A stretch of DNA of 64,000 nucleotides from Rhodoplanes serenus (GCA_945897515.1 CAMDFO010000006.1:40843-104842), one strand, 5' to 3'. Positions 42,854-51,479 are shown, counted from the stretch's first letter. Notes: generated by a model not told the origin, from the sequence alone. A program made the numbers and translations.

Positions 42854-43617
42854 TGCAGCTCGATCCCTCCGCCGCTTCAGCCGGCGTGGGGCTTATCACC
42901 CACGACGCGGTCGGCTCGACCAACACCGAGGCGCTCAATCTCGCGCGCCGGGGCGAACGCGGACCGCTGTGGGTCACAGCCCGCAGCCAGAGTGCCGGAC
43001 GCGGACGGCGTGGCCGTTTCTGGGTCTCGGAGCCCGGCAATCTCTACGCCAGCCTGCTGCTGACCGATCCGTCGCCGCCCGAACGCTCGGCCGAACTTTC
43101 ATTCGTCGCGGCGCTTGCGGTTCATGACGCGGCCTCCGGCCGAATTCCGGGCCTGGACAAACGCCTCGCGCTGAAATGGCCCAATGACGTCCTGATCGAC
43201 GGCTGCAAGTTCGCCGGCATCCTGATCGAAGGTGAGGGGACTTCTGTTGCAATCGGCATCGGCGTGAACTGCACTCACCATCCGGCCGGGACCGCGTTTC
43301 CGGCGACCGACCTCGCCGCGGCCGGTGTCCGCGCAACGCCGGAAAGCCTGTTCGCTGCGCTGTCGGCTGCGATGGTGGCCCGGCTAGCGGAATGGAATCG
43401 CGGAGCGGGCTTCGTTGCGATCCGGGCCGGATGGCTCGATCGCGCCGCGGGGCTCGGCAAATCGATCCGGGTGGCCCTTGCCGAAGGCGAGCGCGTGGGC
43501 CATTTCGAAACTCTGGACCCGAGCGGCCGGCTGGTGCTGCGTCTGGCCGACGGGTCATTGGAAACGATCACCGCAGGCGACGTCATGCTTCCGTCCGATC
43601 GCCGCGAGCCGGCGTAA
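42853..43617 (+). CDS. birA: Biotin-[acetyl-CoA-carboxylase] ligase (BirA), catalytic form
   Basis: BirA activates biotin with ATP and attaches it to carboxylases. The 254-residue product contains only the catalytic and C-terminal domains; the helix-turn-helix of the E. coli repressor is absent, so it should not regulate transcription. Seen: STNTEAL, the biotinyl-AMP loop QSAGRGRRGRFW (about residues 47-58), and the biotin site LKWPNDVLIDGCKFAGILIE (about 109-128). It starts inside the nuoN stop codon and is followed after 3 bp by rnj, a common arrangement in this order. Confidence 0.95.
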   Translation: MQLDPSAASAGVGLITHDAVGSTNTEALNLARRGERGPLWVTARSQSAGRGRRGRFWVSEPGNLYASLLLTDPSPPERSAELSFVAALAVHDAASGRIPGLDKRLALKWPNDVLIDGCKFAGILIEGEGTSVAIGIGVNCTHHPAGTAFPATDLAAAGVRATPESLFAALSAAMVARLAEWNRGAGFVAIRAGWLDRAAGLGKSIRVALAEGERVGHFETLDPSGRLVLRLADGSLETITAGDVMLPSDRREPA

Positions 43618-43620
43618 ACC

Positions 43621-45291
43621 ATGGCCAACCCCCTCGGCGAACTGGTGTTCGCGCCGCTCGGCGGCGTCGGCGAGATCGGCATGAACCTGTCGATCTACGG
43701 TCTCGGCGACCAGCGCCGCCGCACCTGGCTGATCGTCGACGTCGGTGTGTCGTTTGCCCAGGAGGAGAACCTTCCTGGCATCGATCTGGTGTTTCCGGAC
43801 ATCCGATATCTCATCGAGGAACGCAAGAACCTCGCCGGCATCGTGCTCACCCACGCGCACGAAGACCATTACGGCGCGATGCTCGATCTGTGGCCGAGGC
43901 TCAAGGTGCCGATCTATGCGACGCCGTTCACGGCGGCGCTGCTGCAGGCCAAGCGGCTGGGCCAGCCGGGCGCGCCCGAGATTCCGATCAACATCGTACC
44001 GATCGATTCACGTTTCAACGTCGGACCGTTCGACATCGAACTGGTCTCGGTCGCCCATTCGATCCCGGAATCCAACGCACTTATCATCCGCACGCCGCAC
44101 GGCAACGTGCTGCACACCGGCGACTGGAAGATCGACCCGACGCCGGTGCTCGGACCCCCGACCGACGAGAAAAAGTTACGGGCGCTCGGCGACGAGGGTT
44201 GCCTCGTATTGATCGGCGACTCCACGAATGCCGTGCGCGAAGGCCGCTCGCCGTCCGAGCGTGACGTCGCGAAGTCGCTGACCGCGCTGATCGCCGGCGC
44301 CCGCGGCCGCGTCGCCGTCACCACCTTCGCTTCCAATGTCGGTCGCATCAAAGCCGTCGCCGACGCCGCACGCGCGGCCGATCGCGAAGTCGTGCTGGTC
44401 GGACGCGCCATGGAGCGCACGGTGCAGGTCGCGCGCGAGACCGGCCATCTCGATGGGGTGCAGGATTTCCGCTCGCAGGACGCTTACGGCTACCTGCCAC
44501 CGGACAAGGTGCTGGCGCTCTGCACCGGCAGCCAAGGCGAGCCGCGCGCGGCGCTGTCGCGCATCGCGATGGACGAGCACCCCGAAGTGACGCTCACCCG
44601 CGGCGACCGCGTGATCTTTTCCTCGCGCACCATCCCTGGCAACGAGAAGGCGGTCGGCCGCGTCATCAACGGTCTGATCGAGCAGGGCGTCGAAGTCATC
44701 ACCGACCGCACCCATCTCGTGCATGTGTCCGGCCATCCCCGTCAGGCCGAGCTCGAAGATATGATCGGCTGGGTCAAGCCGAAAACTCTTATCCCGGTCC
44801 ACGGCGAGGCGCTGCATCTGCACGAGCACGCCAAGCTCGCCCGCCGGCTCGGCGTCAACGTCGTTACCGTCCGCAACGGCGATCTCGTTCAGCTCGCTCC
44901 CGGCAATCCAGGCATCATCGACGAGGTGCCGGCTGGGCGGCTATACAAGGACGGCGCGCTGATGGTCGCGGCCGACTCGCGCACCATCGCCGACCGCAAG
45001 CGGCTGAGCGCCACCGGCGTGGTCATGATCGCGCTCGCATTGACCGAAAAAGGCCAGCTCGCCGCCGACCCGGAGGTCGAGCTGGTCGGAATCCCGGACA
45101 CCACCGCCGACGGCAAGCCGATGCTGGAGATTGTCTATCAGGCCGTGGTGGAGACGTTCGACAACCTGCCCAAGCCGCGCCGGCGCGATCCGGACGCCGT
45201 CGCCGAAGCGGTGCGGCGCGGCGCCCGCGCGGCCGTGGCCGAGCACTGGCGCAAGAAACCACAGTGTTATGTGCAGGTGCTGGAGGTGTAA
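43621..45291 (+). CDS. rnj: Ribonuclease J
   Basis: RNase J is a beta-CASP metallo-hydrolase with endo- and 5'-3' exonuclease activity in rRNA maturation and mRNA decay. The 556-residue product has the metal motif H78-A-H80-E-D82-H83 (LTHAHEDHYGA), a further His in HTGDWKID, the beta-CASP domain with SRTIPGNEKA and HVSGHPRQAEL, and a C-terminal domain. Length is typical for the alphaproteobacterial form. It lies 3 bp after birA. Confidence 0.96.
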   Translation: MANPLGELVFAPLGGVGEIGMNLSIYGLGDQRRRTWLIVDVGVSFAQEENLPGIDLVFPDIRYLIEERKNLAGIVLTHAHEDHYGAMLDLWPRLKVPIYATPFTAALLQAKRLGQPGAPEIPINIVPIDSRFNVGPFDIELVSVAHSIPESNALIIRTPHGNVLHTGDWKIDPTPVLGPPTDEKKLRALGDEGCLVLIGDSTNAVREGRSPSERDVAKSLTALIAGARGRVAVTTFASNVGRIKAVADAARAADREVVLVGRAMERTVQVARETGHLDGVQDFRSQDAYGYLPPDKVLALCTGSQGEPRAALSRIAMDEHPEVTLTRGDRVIFSSRTIPGNEKAVGRVINGLIEQGVEVITDRTHLVHVSGHPRQAELEDMIGWVKPKTLIPVHGEALHLHEHAKLARRLGVNVVTVRNGDLVQLAPGNPGIIDEVPAGRLYKDGALMVAADSRTIADRKRLSATGVVMIALALTEKGQLAADPEVELVGIPDTTADGKPMLEIVYQAVVETFDNLPKPRRRDPDAVAEAVRRGARAAVAEHWRKKPQCYVQVLEV

Positions 45292-45450
45292 GCTCCCGAA
45301 CATCAGGGAGGCCTACTTGAAAAATTTGCACTCTGCGTTGCTGCGCGGTGCTCGATGAACTTGGATTGCTGTCCGGCTAGCCCTGCCACCCCAACCCCGC
45401 TATGGAATGCGCCACGAAGAGTGGCTGCCGGGCCGCAGGAGTGAACTGAC

Positions 45451-45855
45451 ATGATCGGACGGCTCAACCACGTCGCCATCGCGGTGCGCGACATCGCCAA
45501 GGCGTCGGAGGTCTATCGCAAAACCTTGGGGGCAGAGGTGTCCGCCGCGGTGCCGCAGCCCACGCACGGCGTCACCACCGTGTTCATCAATCTGCCCAAC
45601 ACCAAGATCGAGCTGCTGGAGCCGCTTGGCGAAGCCTCGCCGATCCTGAAATTCCTGGAGAAGAACACCGACGGCGGTATCCATCATGTCTGCTACGAGG
45701 TCGACGATATCCTGGCTGCGCGCGACCGCCTGAAGGCGCAGGGTGCGCGCGTGCTCGGCGACGGCGAGCCGAAGACCGGCGCCCATGGCAAACCGGTGCT
45801 GTTCCTGCATCCGAAGGATTTCTGCGGCACGCTGGTCGAGCTGGAACAAGCGTGA
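45451..45855 (+). CDS. mce: Methylmalonyl-CoA epimerase
   Basis: The enzyme interconverts (R)- and (S)-methylmalonyl-CoA in propionate and branched-chain catabolism. The 134-residue VOC-fold product starts LNHVAIAVRDI, with a metal His, and contains IELLEPLGEASPILKFLEKN and GGIHHVCYEVDD (second His, about residues 71-82) and the final CGTLVELEQ Glu ligand. A GCAGGAG ribosome binding site precedes the ATG. The 159-bp gap after rnj has no clear terminator. Confidence 0.95.
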   Translation: MIGRLNHVAIAVRDIAKASEVYRKTLGAEVSAAVPQPTHGVTTVFINLPNTKIELLEPLGEASPILKFLEKNTDGGIHHVCYEVDDILAARDRLKAQGARVLGDGEPKTGAHGKPVLFLHPKDFCGTLVELEQA

Positions 45856-45856
45856 C

Positions 45857-46132
45857 ATGGCGATATCGACCGGGGTCGCGATCTATTTCCTGATCTGGTG
45901 GCTCACGCTGTTCGCTGTGCTGCCCTGGGGCGTGCGCGCGCAGGGCGGAGAGGCCGTGCCGGGCACCGATCCGGGCGCGCCGGTGTTGCCGCGGCTGCTG
46001 GCGAAGCTGATCTGGACCACGGTCGTGACGACCGTCATCTTCGGCGTGGTCGCCACTCTTTACATCTACCGGCTGGTGACGCTCGACGATCTCGCGGCGC
46101 TCATGGGAATGTCGCGGGATTTCAGTCGCTAG
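45857..46132 (+). CDS. DUF1467-family small membrane protein
   Basis: The 91-residue protein has two membrane helices (about residues 7-27 and 51-73) with the conserved-type segments IYFLIWWLTLFAVLPWGVRAQGE-like near the start and GTDPGAPVLPRLLAKLIWTT between the helices. It is found next to mce or proS in many alphaproteobacteria; the function is unknown. It starts 1 bp after the mce stop and ends 4 bp inside the convergent DUF3551 gene. Confidence 0.85.
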   Translation: MAISTGVAIYFLIWWLTLFAVLPWGVRAQGGEAVPGTDPGAPVLPRLLAKLIWTTVVTTVIFGVVATLYIYRLVTLDDLAALMGMSRDFSR

Positions 46133-46389
46133 CGATCGGGTTGCCGTTTCGGCTTGCGTTCGCGTGCGCTCGTTGGCCGCGGGCGTGCTGAGCGGTAGAA
46201 GCCGTTCTCCCGGCAGAAGCCGCCGACGCCGGACACCGTCCACATACATTGCTGCCACGAGACGAAGCCGCAATTGACGCCCCCGACCTCCTCGGAATAG
46301 TCGGCACACCAGGGATATTCCTGCGCTGTCGCCGGACTGCTCGCGCAAACTGCCGCCAGCAGGGCTGCGGCTGCCAATGTGGTTCGCAT
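46129..46389 (-). CDS. DUF3551-type small secreted protein
   Basis: The 86-residue product has a signal peptide ending at ATAQ (about residue 23), then the typical DUF3551 core YPWCADYS, NCGFVSWQQC and GVGGFC with four cysteines (likely two disulfides). The tail is very basic (ARERKPKRQPDR). This family is abundant in Bradyrhizobium and relatives and its role is unknown. It is convergent with the DUF1467 gene, overlapping it by 4 bp. Confidence 0.85.
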   Translation of the reverse strand: MRTTLAAAALLAAVCASSPATAQEYPWCADYSEEVGGVNCGFVSWQQCMWTVSGVGGFCRENGFYRSARPRPTSARERKPKRQPDR

Positions 46390-46845
46390 GGATGCTCCCG
46401 AGCGTGGACGGTTTGCCCCGTTCCCTGCTCGATACTAACCCCGGACCGGAGCGATTCCGCCAGCCCGGAGCGATGGTTGCGGAGCGCCGGTCCGGCGTAA
46501 CCGTCTGCACAAAAAAATGAGCAGGACCAAGGTCCTGCTCCGAAATCTGATGTTTTTAATCCAAGTCTCCAGGACGCTGTACTTTTGCCCGGATGACGGC
46601 GTTGGACACGCGCTTTGGATTTCTCCCCAGAACTTGAGCCCCGGCCAAGTTTCGCGAAACCCGACGGTGGCGCAACCTAGCCCATCCCAACGGCCGTGTC
46701 ATCAGCGGGCTACCGCCCGCGCGCGATTTTGTGGCGGGCCGCAGCCCCTTGCGGCGCTTGTGTTTTCCCGCCCGATCCGGTTTCACTGCCGCCGTCCGCC
46801 GAGCTTCCGATTCTTGGCGATTTCCTGCCTAATCTTGAGAGTTCA
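46390..46845. other. Non-coding region between DUF3551 gene and proS, 456 bp
   Basis: I see no gene I would call with confidence. It contains one strong minus-strand terminator (46512-46540) with no assigned gene feeding it, and a basic 76-codon minus ORF (46556-46786) that ends 16 bp before that hairpin but does not look like a known protein. The part next to proS must hold its promoter and leader. Confidence 0.6.
46512..46540 (-). terminator. Strong intrinsic terminator, minus strand, upstream gene unknown
   Basis: GAGCAGGACC, two bases, GGTCCTGCTC form a perfect 10-bp hairpin at 46519-46540. On the minus strand it is followed by A and seven T residues, a textbook terminator. No annotated gene on the minus strand ends into it; the source transcript would have to begin between 46541 and about 46845. 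Confidence 0.85.
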
Positions 46846-48168
46846 ATGCGCCTGTCCCGGTTCTTCCTGCCGATCCTGAAGGAGGCCCCGCGCGAGGCCG
46901 ATATCGCCTCGCACCGGCTGATGCTTCGCGCCGGCATGCTGCGCCAGCAGTCCGCCGGCATCTACACGCTGCTGCCCCTGGGATTGCGCGTGCTCAACAA
47001 GGTCTGCGCCATCGTCCGCGAGGAGCAGAACCGCTCCGGCGCGATTGAGCTCCTGATGCCCACCATCCAGTCGGCCGATCTCTGGCGCGAGAGCGGGCGC
47101 TACGAGGACTACGGCAAGGAGATGCTGCGCATCAAGGACCGCCACGAGCGCGACATGCTCTACGGCCCGACCAACGAGGAAATGATCACCGAGATCTTCC
47201 GCGCCTACGTGCGGTCGTATAAGGATCTGCCGCTCAACCTGTACCATCTCCAGCTCAAATTCCGCGACGAGGTCCGGCCTCGCTTCGGCCTGATGCGCGG
47301 GCGCGAGTTCCTGATGAAGGACGCCTATTCGTTCGACATCGACCAGGACAGCGCCCGGCACTCCTACAACAAGATGTTCGTGGCGTACCTGCGCACCTTC
47401 GCGCGGCTTGGCCTGAAATCGATCCCGATGGTCGCCGACACCGGCCCGATCGGCGGCAACCTCTCCCACGAGTTCATCATCCTGGCCTCGACCGGCGAGT
47501 CTGAGGTGTTCTGCCACAAGGACTATCTCGATTTCCCGGTGCCGGCCGCCGACGTGAATTTCGACGATGTCTCCGGTTTGCAGGGCATCGTCGACAAGTG
47601 GACATCGCTCTATGCGGCCACCTCCGAGAAGCACGACGCCGCGGCCTACGCGCAGGTGCCTGCCGACCGGCAGGTGTCGGCGCGCGGCATCGAGGTCGGG
47701 CACATCTTCTATTTCGGCACCAAGTATTCCGAGCCGATGAAGGCGATCGTGGCGGGTCCCGATGGCGCCGACCGGCCCGTGCACATGGGCTCCTACGGCA
47801 TCGGTCCGACGCGACTGGTGGCGGCGCTGATCGAAGCATTCCACGATGACGCCGGCATCAAGTGGCCGGAGCAGGTTGCGCCGTTCAAAGTGTCGATCCT
47901 CAACCTCAAGCAGGGTGACGCCGCGACCGACGGCGCGTCCGAAAGTATCTACCGCGAGCTCACCGCCAAGGGCGTCGACGTGCTGTACGACGATCTCGAC
48001 CAGCGGCCGGGCTCGAAGTTCGCCACCGCCGACCTGATCGGTGTGCCGTACCAGGTTCTAGTCGGCCCCAAGGGGCTCGCCGCCGGCACGCTGGAGGTCA
48101 AGAAGCGCGCCGACGGCAGCCGGGAGAACCTCAGCCCGGCGGCCACGGTCGATCTGCTGTCGCGTTAA
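46846..48168 (+). CDS. proS: Prolyl-tRNA synthetase, short alphaproteobacterial form
   Basis: ProRS charges tRNA-Pro. The 440-residue product has class II motifs: motif 1 around [14 protein letters not shown], motif 2 [28 protein letters not shown] (about residues 136-163), motif 3 [16 protein letters not shown], and an anticodon-binding domain. It is far shorter than the E. coli enzyme because the ~180-residue editing (INS) domain between motifs 2 and 3 is reduced to a small insert, as in Rhodopseudomonas. Trans-editing of Ala-tRNA-Pro would then need a separate protein. ATG 46846 is chosen; the upstream open frame is not conserved in style. Confidence 0.96.
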   Translation: MRLSRFFLPILKEAPREADIASHRLMLRAGMLRQQSAGIYTLLPLGLRVLNKVCAIVREEQNRSGAIELLMPTIQSADLWRESGRYEDYGKEMLRIKDRHERDMLYGPTNEEMITEIFRAYVRSYKDLPLNLYHLQLKFRDEVRPRFGLMRGREFLMKDAYSFDIDQDSARHSYNKMFVAYLRTFARLGLKSIPMVADTGPIGGNLSHEFIILASTGESEVFCHKDYLDFPVPAADVNFDDVSGLQGIVDKWTSLYAATSEKHDAAAYAQVPADRQVSARGIEVGHIFYFGTKYSEPMKAIVAGPDGADRPVHMGSYGIGPTRLVAALIEAFHDDAGIKWPEQVAPFKVSILNLKQGDAATDGASESIYRELTAKGVDVLYDDLDQRPGSKFATADLIGVPYQVLVGPKGLAAGTLEVKKRADGSRENLSPAATVDLLSR

Positions 48169-48251
48169 TCTGTGTGTATGGGCTTGGGTGCGCCATCGGT
48201 GCTGGCTTGAAACCGCCAGAATCGGATGAAATTCCTGTCTAAGAGCAATTG

Positions 48252-49520
48252 ATGACCGAACCGACCGGGACACGGCCCTTCGCACCGTTCGAGTGGATGT
48301 TGTCGCTGCGCTACCTGCGGGCGCGGCGCAAGGAAGGATTCATCTCGGTGATCGCCGGGTTTTCCTTCCTCGGCATCATGCTCGGCGTCGCCACCCTAAT
48401 CATCGTGATGGCGGTGATGAACGGCTTCCGAAAGGAGCTGCTCGACAAGATTTTGGGCCTCAACGGCCACCTGCTGGTGCAGCCGCTGGAATCGCCGCTC
48501 ACCGATTACGAGGCGGTGGCCGCACGGATCGCGGGCGTGCAGGGGGTGCGGCTTGCTGCCCCTATCGTCGAAGGCCAGGCGCTCGCATCCTCGCCGTTCA
48601 ACGCCGCCGGCGTGCTGGTGCGCGGCGTCCGCGCCGGCGATCTCAACAAGCTCACCTCGATCGCCAAGAACATCAAGCAAGGCTCGATGGACGGTTTCGA
48701 CCAGGGGCAGGGCGTGATGATCGGGCGGCGCATGGCCGACCAGCTCACGGTGCGGGCCGGCGATTCCGTGTCGCTCGTGGCGCCGCGCGGTGCGGTGACG
48801 CCGATGGGCACCACGCCGCGGATCAAGGCCTACAAGGTTGCGGCCGTGTTCGAGATCGGCATGTCGGAATACGACACGTCGATCGTGTTCATGCCGCTCA
48901 ACGAGGCGCAGGCCTACTTCAACCGCAACGGCGACGTCACCGCGATCGAGGTCTACACCGACAATCCGGACAAGATCCAAAATTACCGGCAGCTCGTGAG
49001 CGATGCGGCGCAGCGCCCGATCTTCATGATCGACTGGCGGCAGCGCAACGCCACCTTCTTCAACGCGCTCCAGGTCGAGCGCAACGTGATGTTCCTGATC
49101 CTGACGCTGATCGTGCTGGTGGCGGCATTCAACATCGCGTCGAGCCTGATCATGCTGGTCAAGGACAAGGGCCGCGACATCGGCATTCTGCGCACCATGG
49201 GCGCGACGCAAGGCTCGGTCATGCGGGTGTTCCTGATCGTCGGCTTCTCCATCGGGCTGGTCGGCGACCTGATGGGCTTCGGGCTCGGCCTGCTCGTGTG
49301 TCTGAACATCGAATCGATTCGGCAGTTCATGTCGTGGCTCACCAACACCGAGCTGTTCTCGCCGGAGCTTTATTTCCTGTCCCGGCTGCCCGCCGAATTG
49401 GACGTCGGCGAGACCGCCGCCGTGGTGGTGATGGCGCTGGCGCTGTCGCTGCTGGCCACGCTCTACCCGTCATGGCGCGCGGCGCGGCTCGATCCCGTCG
49501 AAGCGCTGCGGTACGAGTAG
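48252..49520 (+). CDS. lolC: Lipoprotein-releasing ABC transporter permease (LolC/LolE family)
   Basis: This inner-membrane permease extracts outer-membrane lipoproteins for LolA. The 422-residue product has one N-terminal helix (FISVIAGFSFLGIMLGVATLIIVMAVMNGFRK, about residues 28-60), a ~210-residue periplasmic domain, then three helices, and ends PSWRAARLDPVEALRYE, a family hallmark. Only one permease gene is present with lolD, so it probably acts as a homodimer (as LolF-type proteins do). A TTG precedes the chosen ATG at 48252. Confidence 0.93.
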   Translation: MTEPTGTRPFAPFEWMLSLRYLRARRKEGFISVIAGFSFLGIMLGVATLIIVMAVMNGFRKELLDKILGLNGHLLVQPLESPLTDYEAVAARIAGVQGVRLAAPIVEGQALASSPFNAAGVLVRGVRAGDLNKLTSIAKNIKQGSMDGFDQGQGVMIGRRMADQLTVRAGDSVSLVAPRGAVTPMGTTPRIKAYKVAAVFEIGMSEYDTSIVFMPLNEAQAYFNRNGDVTAIEVYTDNPDKIQNYRQLVSDAAQRPIFMIDWRQRNATFFNALQVERNVMFLILTLIVLVAAFNIASSLIMLVKDKGRDIGILRTMGATQGSVMRVFLIVGFSIGLVGDLMGFGLGLLVCLNIESIRQFMSWLTNTELFSPELYFLSRLPAELDVGETAAVVVMALALSLLATLYPSWRAARLDPVEALRYE

Positions 49521-49526
49521 CCGACG

Positions 49527-50219
49527 ATGGCCGAGACGGAGAACCCGGTCGTCTTCCTGCACAAGGTCGAGCGGCGCTACCACCAGGGCGACGCCGTGCT
49601 CGAAATCCTCAAAGGTGCGGAGATGGCGATCTGGCCGGGCCAGACCGTGGCGCTGGTCGCCCCGTCCGGCGCCGGCAAGTCGACGCTGCTGCACATCGCC
49701 GGCCTGCTCGAGCATCCCGACGCCGGCGAGGTCTATCTCGACGGCGTTCCGACCTCGGGCCTGAGCGACGCCGAGCGCACGCGGCTACGCCGAACCGAGG
49801 TCGGGTTCGTCTACCAGGCGCACCACCTGCTGCCGGAATTCTCGGCGGTCGAAAACGTGATGCTGCCGCAGATGATCCGCGGCCTATCCAAGGCCGAGGC
49901 GAGGAAGCGCGCCAGCGAGCTGCTGGGCTATCTGGGTCTGGCGGAACGCCTAACCCACCGTCCGGCGGAATTGTCAGGCGGCGAGCAGCAACGCGTCGCG
50001 ATTGCGCGCGCTGTCGCCAATGCGCCGCGCATCCTGTTTGCCGACGAGCCCACCGGAAACCTCGACCCGCACACCTCCGAGCACGTGTTCCGCGCGCTCG
50101 CGCAACTGGTGCGCGCCTCCGGCCTCACCGTCATGCTGGCGACCCACAACATGGATCTCGCCGCCCGCATGGACCGGCGAGTGACGTTGCGGGACGGGCT
50201 GGTGGTCGAGCTGAAATAG
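49527..50219 (+). CDS. lolD: Lipoprotein-releasing ABC transporter ATPase (LolD)
   Basis: LolD powers lipoprotein release. The 230-residue product has Walker A APSGAGKS (about residues 45-52), a Q-loop, the signature [14 protein letters not shown] (about 149-162), Walker [14 protein letters not shown], and an H-loop ATHNMD. The start lies 6 bp after lolC. A terminator follows, and dnaE lies downstream on the same strand after an intervening block of small genes. Confidence 0.96.
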   Translation: MAETENPVVFLHKVERRYHQGDAVLEILKGAEMAIWPGQTVALVAPSGAGKSTLLHIAGLLEHPDAGEVYLDGVPTSGLSDAERTRLRRTEVGFVYQAHHLLPEFSAVENVMLPQMIRGLSKAEARKRASELLGYLGLAERLTHRPAELSGGEQQRVAIARAVANAPRILFADEPTGNLDPHTSEHVFRALAQLVRASGLTVMLATHNMDLAARMDRRVTLRDGLVVELK

Positions 50220-50236
50220 GGGCACGCTCAAACGAA

Positions 50237-50258
50237 GAGGCCGCCCGGAGGCGGCCTC
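50237..50258. terminator. Hairpin terminator after lolD
   Basis: GAGGCCGCC, four bases, GGCGGCCTC form a perfect 9-bp stem, 17 bp after lolD. On the plus strand a modest T-rich tail (TCGGTTTCACATTTT) follows. On the minus strand it could also serve the convergent small secreted gene that ends at 50280. Confidence 0.75.
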
Positions 50259-50279
50259 TCGGTTTCACATTTTGACGTC

Positions 50280-50561
50280 TTAGAAGCCGCGATACGGCTT
50301 ACAAACGCCGCTCTGCACCGTGTAATGCGGCGGACACAGATTGCTGCTGCTTCGCCCTCCGTAGTAGCGGCCGTAGGCCCGATAGCCTCGCGGCTCCCGG
50401 TAGTAGCGGCGATACCGCGGCCCGTCGTAACGGTCCCGGTAGACGTAGCGCGGCCCGTCGTAGCCCGGCCCCACCCCGAAGTAGAACGACTGCGCAGACG
50501 CCGCGCCGCCGGTGGCCAAGATCGCTCCCGCCGCCAGCGCGGCGAACATGAGCTTTTTCAT
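50280..50561 (-). CDS. Small secreted Tyr/Arg/Gly-rich protein A
   Basis: The 93-residue product has a signal peptide (hydrophobic core AALAAGAILATGG, cleavage near ASAQ, residue 23), a low-complexity Tyr/Arg/Gly domain (YDGPRY, YRRYYREPRGYRAYGRYYGG), and a C-terminal motif CPPHYTVQSGVCKPYRG with two cysteines. The same motif ends the neighbouring protein at 50765-51115. AGGAGG is located 6 bp before the ATG. Function unknown; likely an envelope or extracellular protein. Confidence 0.8.
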   Translation of the reverse strand: MKKLMFAALAAGAILATGGAASAQSFYFGVGPGYDGPRYVYRDRYDGPRYRRYYREPRGYRAYGRYYGGRSSSNLCPPHYTVQSGVCKPYRGF

Positions 50562-50722
50562 CGAAACCTCCTGGATTGACAAACAGTCTCGCAATGACAA
50601 CCGCGAGCACGGCTTTTAAGTTCCGCACCCCAGCGCAAGTCTTTGAATTTAAAGTTGAATATTTATTCAGGTTGGTGCGCGGCTTGGCGGGGCACAACCG
50701 GAATGCAAAATCGAAACAGACA

Positions 50723-50747
50723 AAGCCGCCCCGACCGGGGGCGGCTT
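50723..50747 (-). terminator. Hairpin terminator after secreted protein B
   Basis: AAGCCGCCCC and GGGGCGGCTT form a strong stem 18 bp after the stop of the gene at 50765. On the minus strand it runs into TTTGTCTGTTT, a broken T-tract. Confidence 0.65.
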
Positions 50748-50764
50748 CATCGTCGTTTTAGATT

Positions 50765-51115
50765 TCAGTATCCGCGGTACGGCTTGCAGACGCCGTTTTG
50801 CATCGTATAGCGCGGCGGACAGACCGCACGCCTGTGACGGGGGCGGTCGTAGCCATAGGGCACGGCGCGAGGCGGCGGGCCGTCGTAGCGCGAGTAGGGC
50901 CGCCCGCCGCAGGGCACGCACTCGCACCGGCCGCCCCGGCAAATCCGCTGCGACCCGCGGCGGCAGTAGAACTCGTTGTGATCGCACGCAACCTTGACGA
51001 TGGGTGCATTCATTTCGATTGCCGAACCGATGTCGGCGGCACCGCTCCACGGGCCGGCGTGGCTGGCCGTGATCAGTCCGACGAACAGACAAAGAGCCAT
51101 CAATATCTTTTGCAT
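50765..51115 (-). CDS. Small secreted Cys-rich protein B
   Basis: The 116-residue product has a signal peptide (about residues 1-20, ending SHA), a cysteine-rich middle (CDHNEFYCRRG, ICRGGRCECVPCGG), a Tyr/Arg/Pro linker, and the C-terminal motif CPPRYTMQNGVCKPYRGY shared with protein A. The many cysteines suggest a disulfide-bonded periplasmic or secreted protein. It is divergent from the LexA-controlled small gene at 51381, with 265 bp between the start codons. TCAGGAGG precedes its start. Function unknown. Confidence 0.78.
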   Translation of the reverse strand: MQKILMALCLFVGLITASHAGPWSGAADIGSAIEMNAPIVKVACDHNEFYCRRGSQRICRGGRCECVPCGGRPYSRYDGPPPRAVPYGYDRPRHRRAVCPPRYTMQNGVCKPYRGY

Positions 51116-51325
51116 CTGCAGTTTCCTCCTGAGCCGTCATCAAACACCGCTTTGGATGAATGGGAACTGAGCAAAGCTGTGCCGTCCGCTTTTGGGCAGG
51201 ATTATTTTTTGGCAGGGACGCCGTCTCGCAGGGGATGCGTGGGAGCTTGGCCGACATCGCCGCTTACCTGGAAACAGGTGCGAACGGCGGCAAAATCTCG
51301 GTTCTTGCACTCGCAAAAATGGCGC

Positions 51326-51355
51326 TTGACTCTGGAACAAACAATGAACTATGTT
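51326..51355 (+). promoter_or_regulatory. Promoter of the SOS-type small gene
   Basis: TTGACT (51326-51331) and TATGTT (51350-51355), spaced by 18 bp, form a good housekeeping-type promoter. Transcription would start near 51362, giving a leader of only about 20 nt with a GGGAGG ribosome binding site at 51370-51375. Confidence 0.75.
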
Positions 51356-51367
51356 CTCTGTTCGTTC
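51335..51367. promoter_or_regulatory. Double LexA box (SOS operator), mirror arrangement
   Basis: GAAC-N7-GAAC (51335-51349) is followed, after TAT, by GTTC-N7-GTTC (51353-51367). Each is a perfect match to the alphaproteobacterial LexA box, and the two halves are 12/15 identical when one is reverse complemented, so the whole forms a 33-bp dyad. The boxes cover the promoter spacer, the -10 hexamer and the transcription start, an ideal place for repression. Confidence 0.85.
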
Positions 51368-51380
51368 TAGGGAGGACATC

Positions 51381-51479
51381 ATGTTTCGCGCTGTTGTGGA
51401 GGAAGCCGCCGCACTGACTTCGATCAGCCTGTTCCTGGGCATGATCGCCATCTGGGCTCAAGTCTTCGCTGCCCTGTGA
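51381..51479 (+). CDS. 32-residue single-helix membrane protein under LexA control (SidA-like candidate)
   Basis: The ORF encodes 32 residues: a short N-terminus MFRAVVEEAA followed by one hydrophobic helix (about residues 9-31, ending WAQVFAAL). A near-perfect ribosome binding site (GGGAGG) lies 5 bp before the ATG, and a promoter overlapped by a double LexA box lies immediately upstream, which makes a chance ORF unlikely. In Caulobacter the 29-residue SOS-induced membrane protein SidA blocks division by binding the FtsW/FtsN divisome (family knowledge). The match here is in size, topology and regulation, not proven homology. It lies ~320 bp upstream of dnaE on the same strand. Confidence 0.8.
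   Translation: MFRAVVEEAAALTSISLFLGMIAIWAQVFAAL

Noticed and set aside
46556..46786. 76-codon basic minus-strand ORF upstream of proS
   Set aside because: Not called as a gene: its sequence has no recognisable fold or homologue and no evident ribosome binding site. It is kept only as a possibility in the small RNA finding because a strong terminator follows it.
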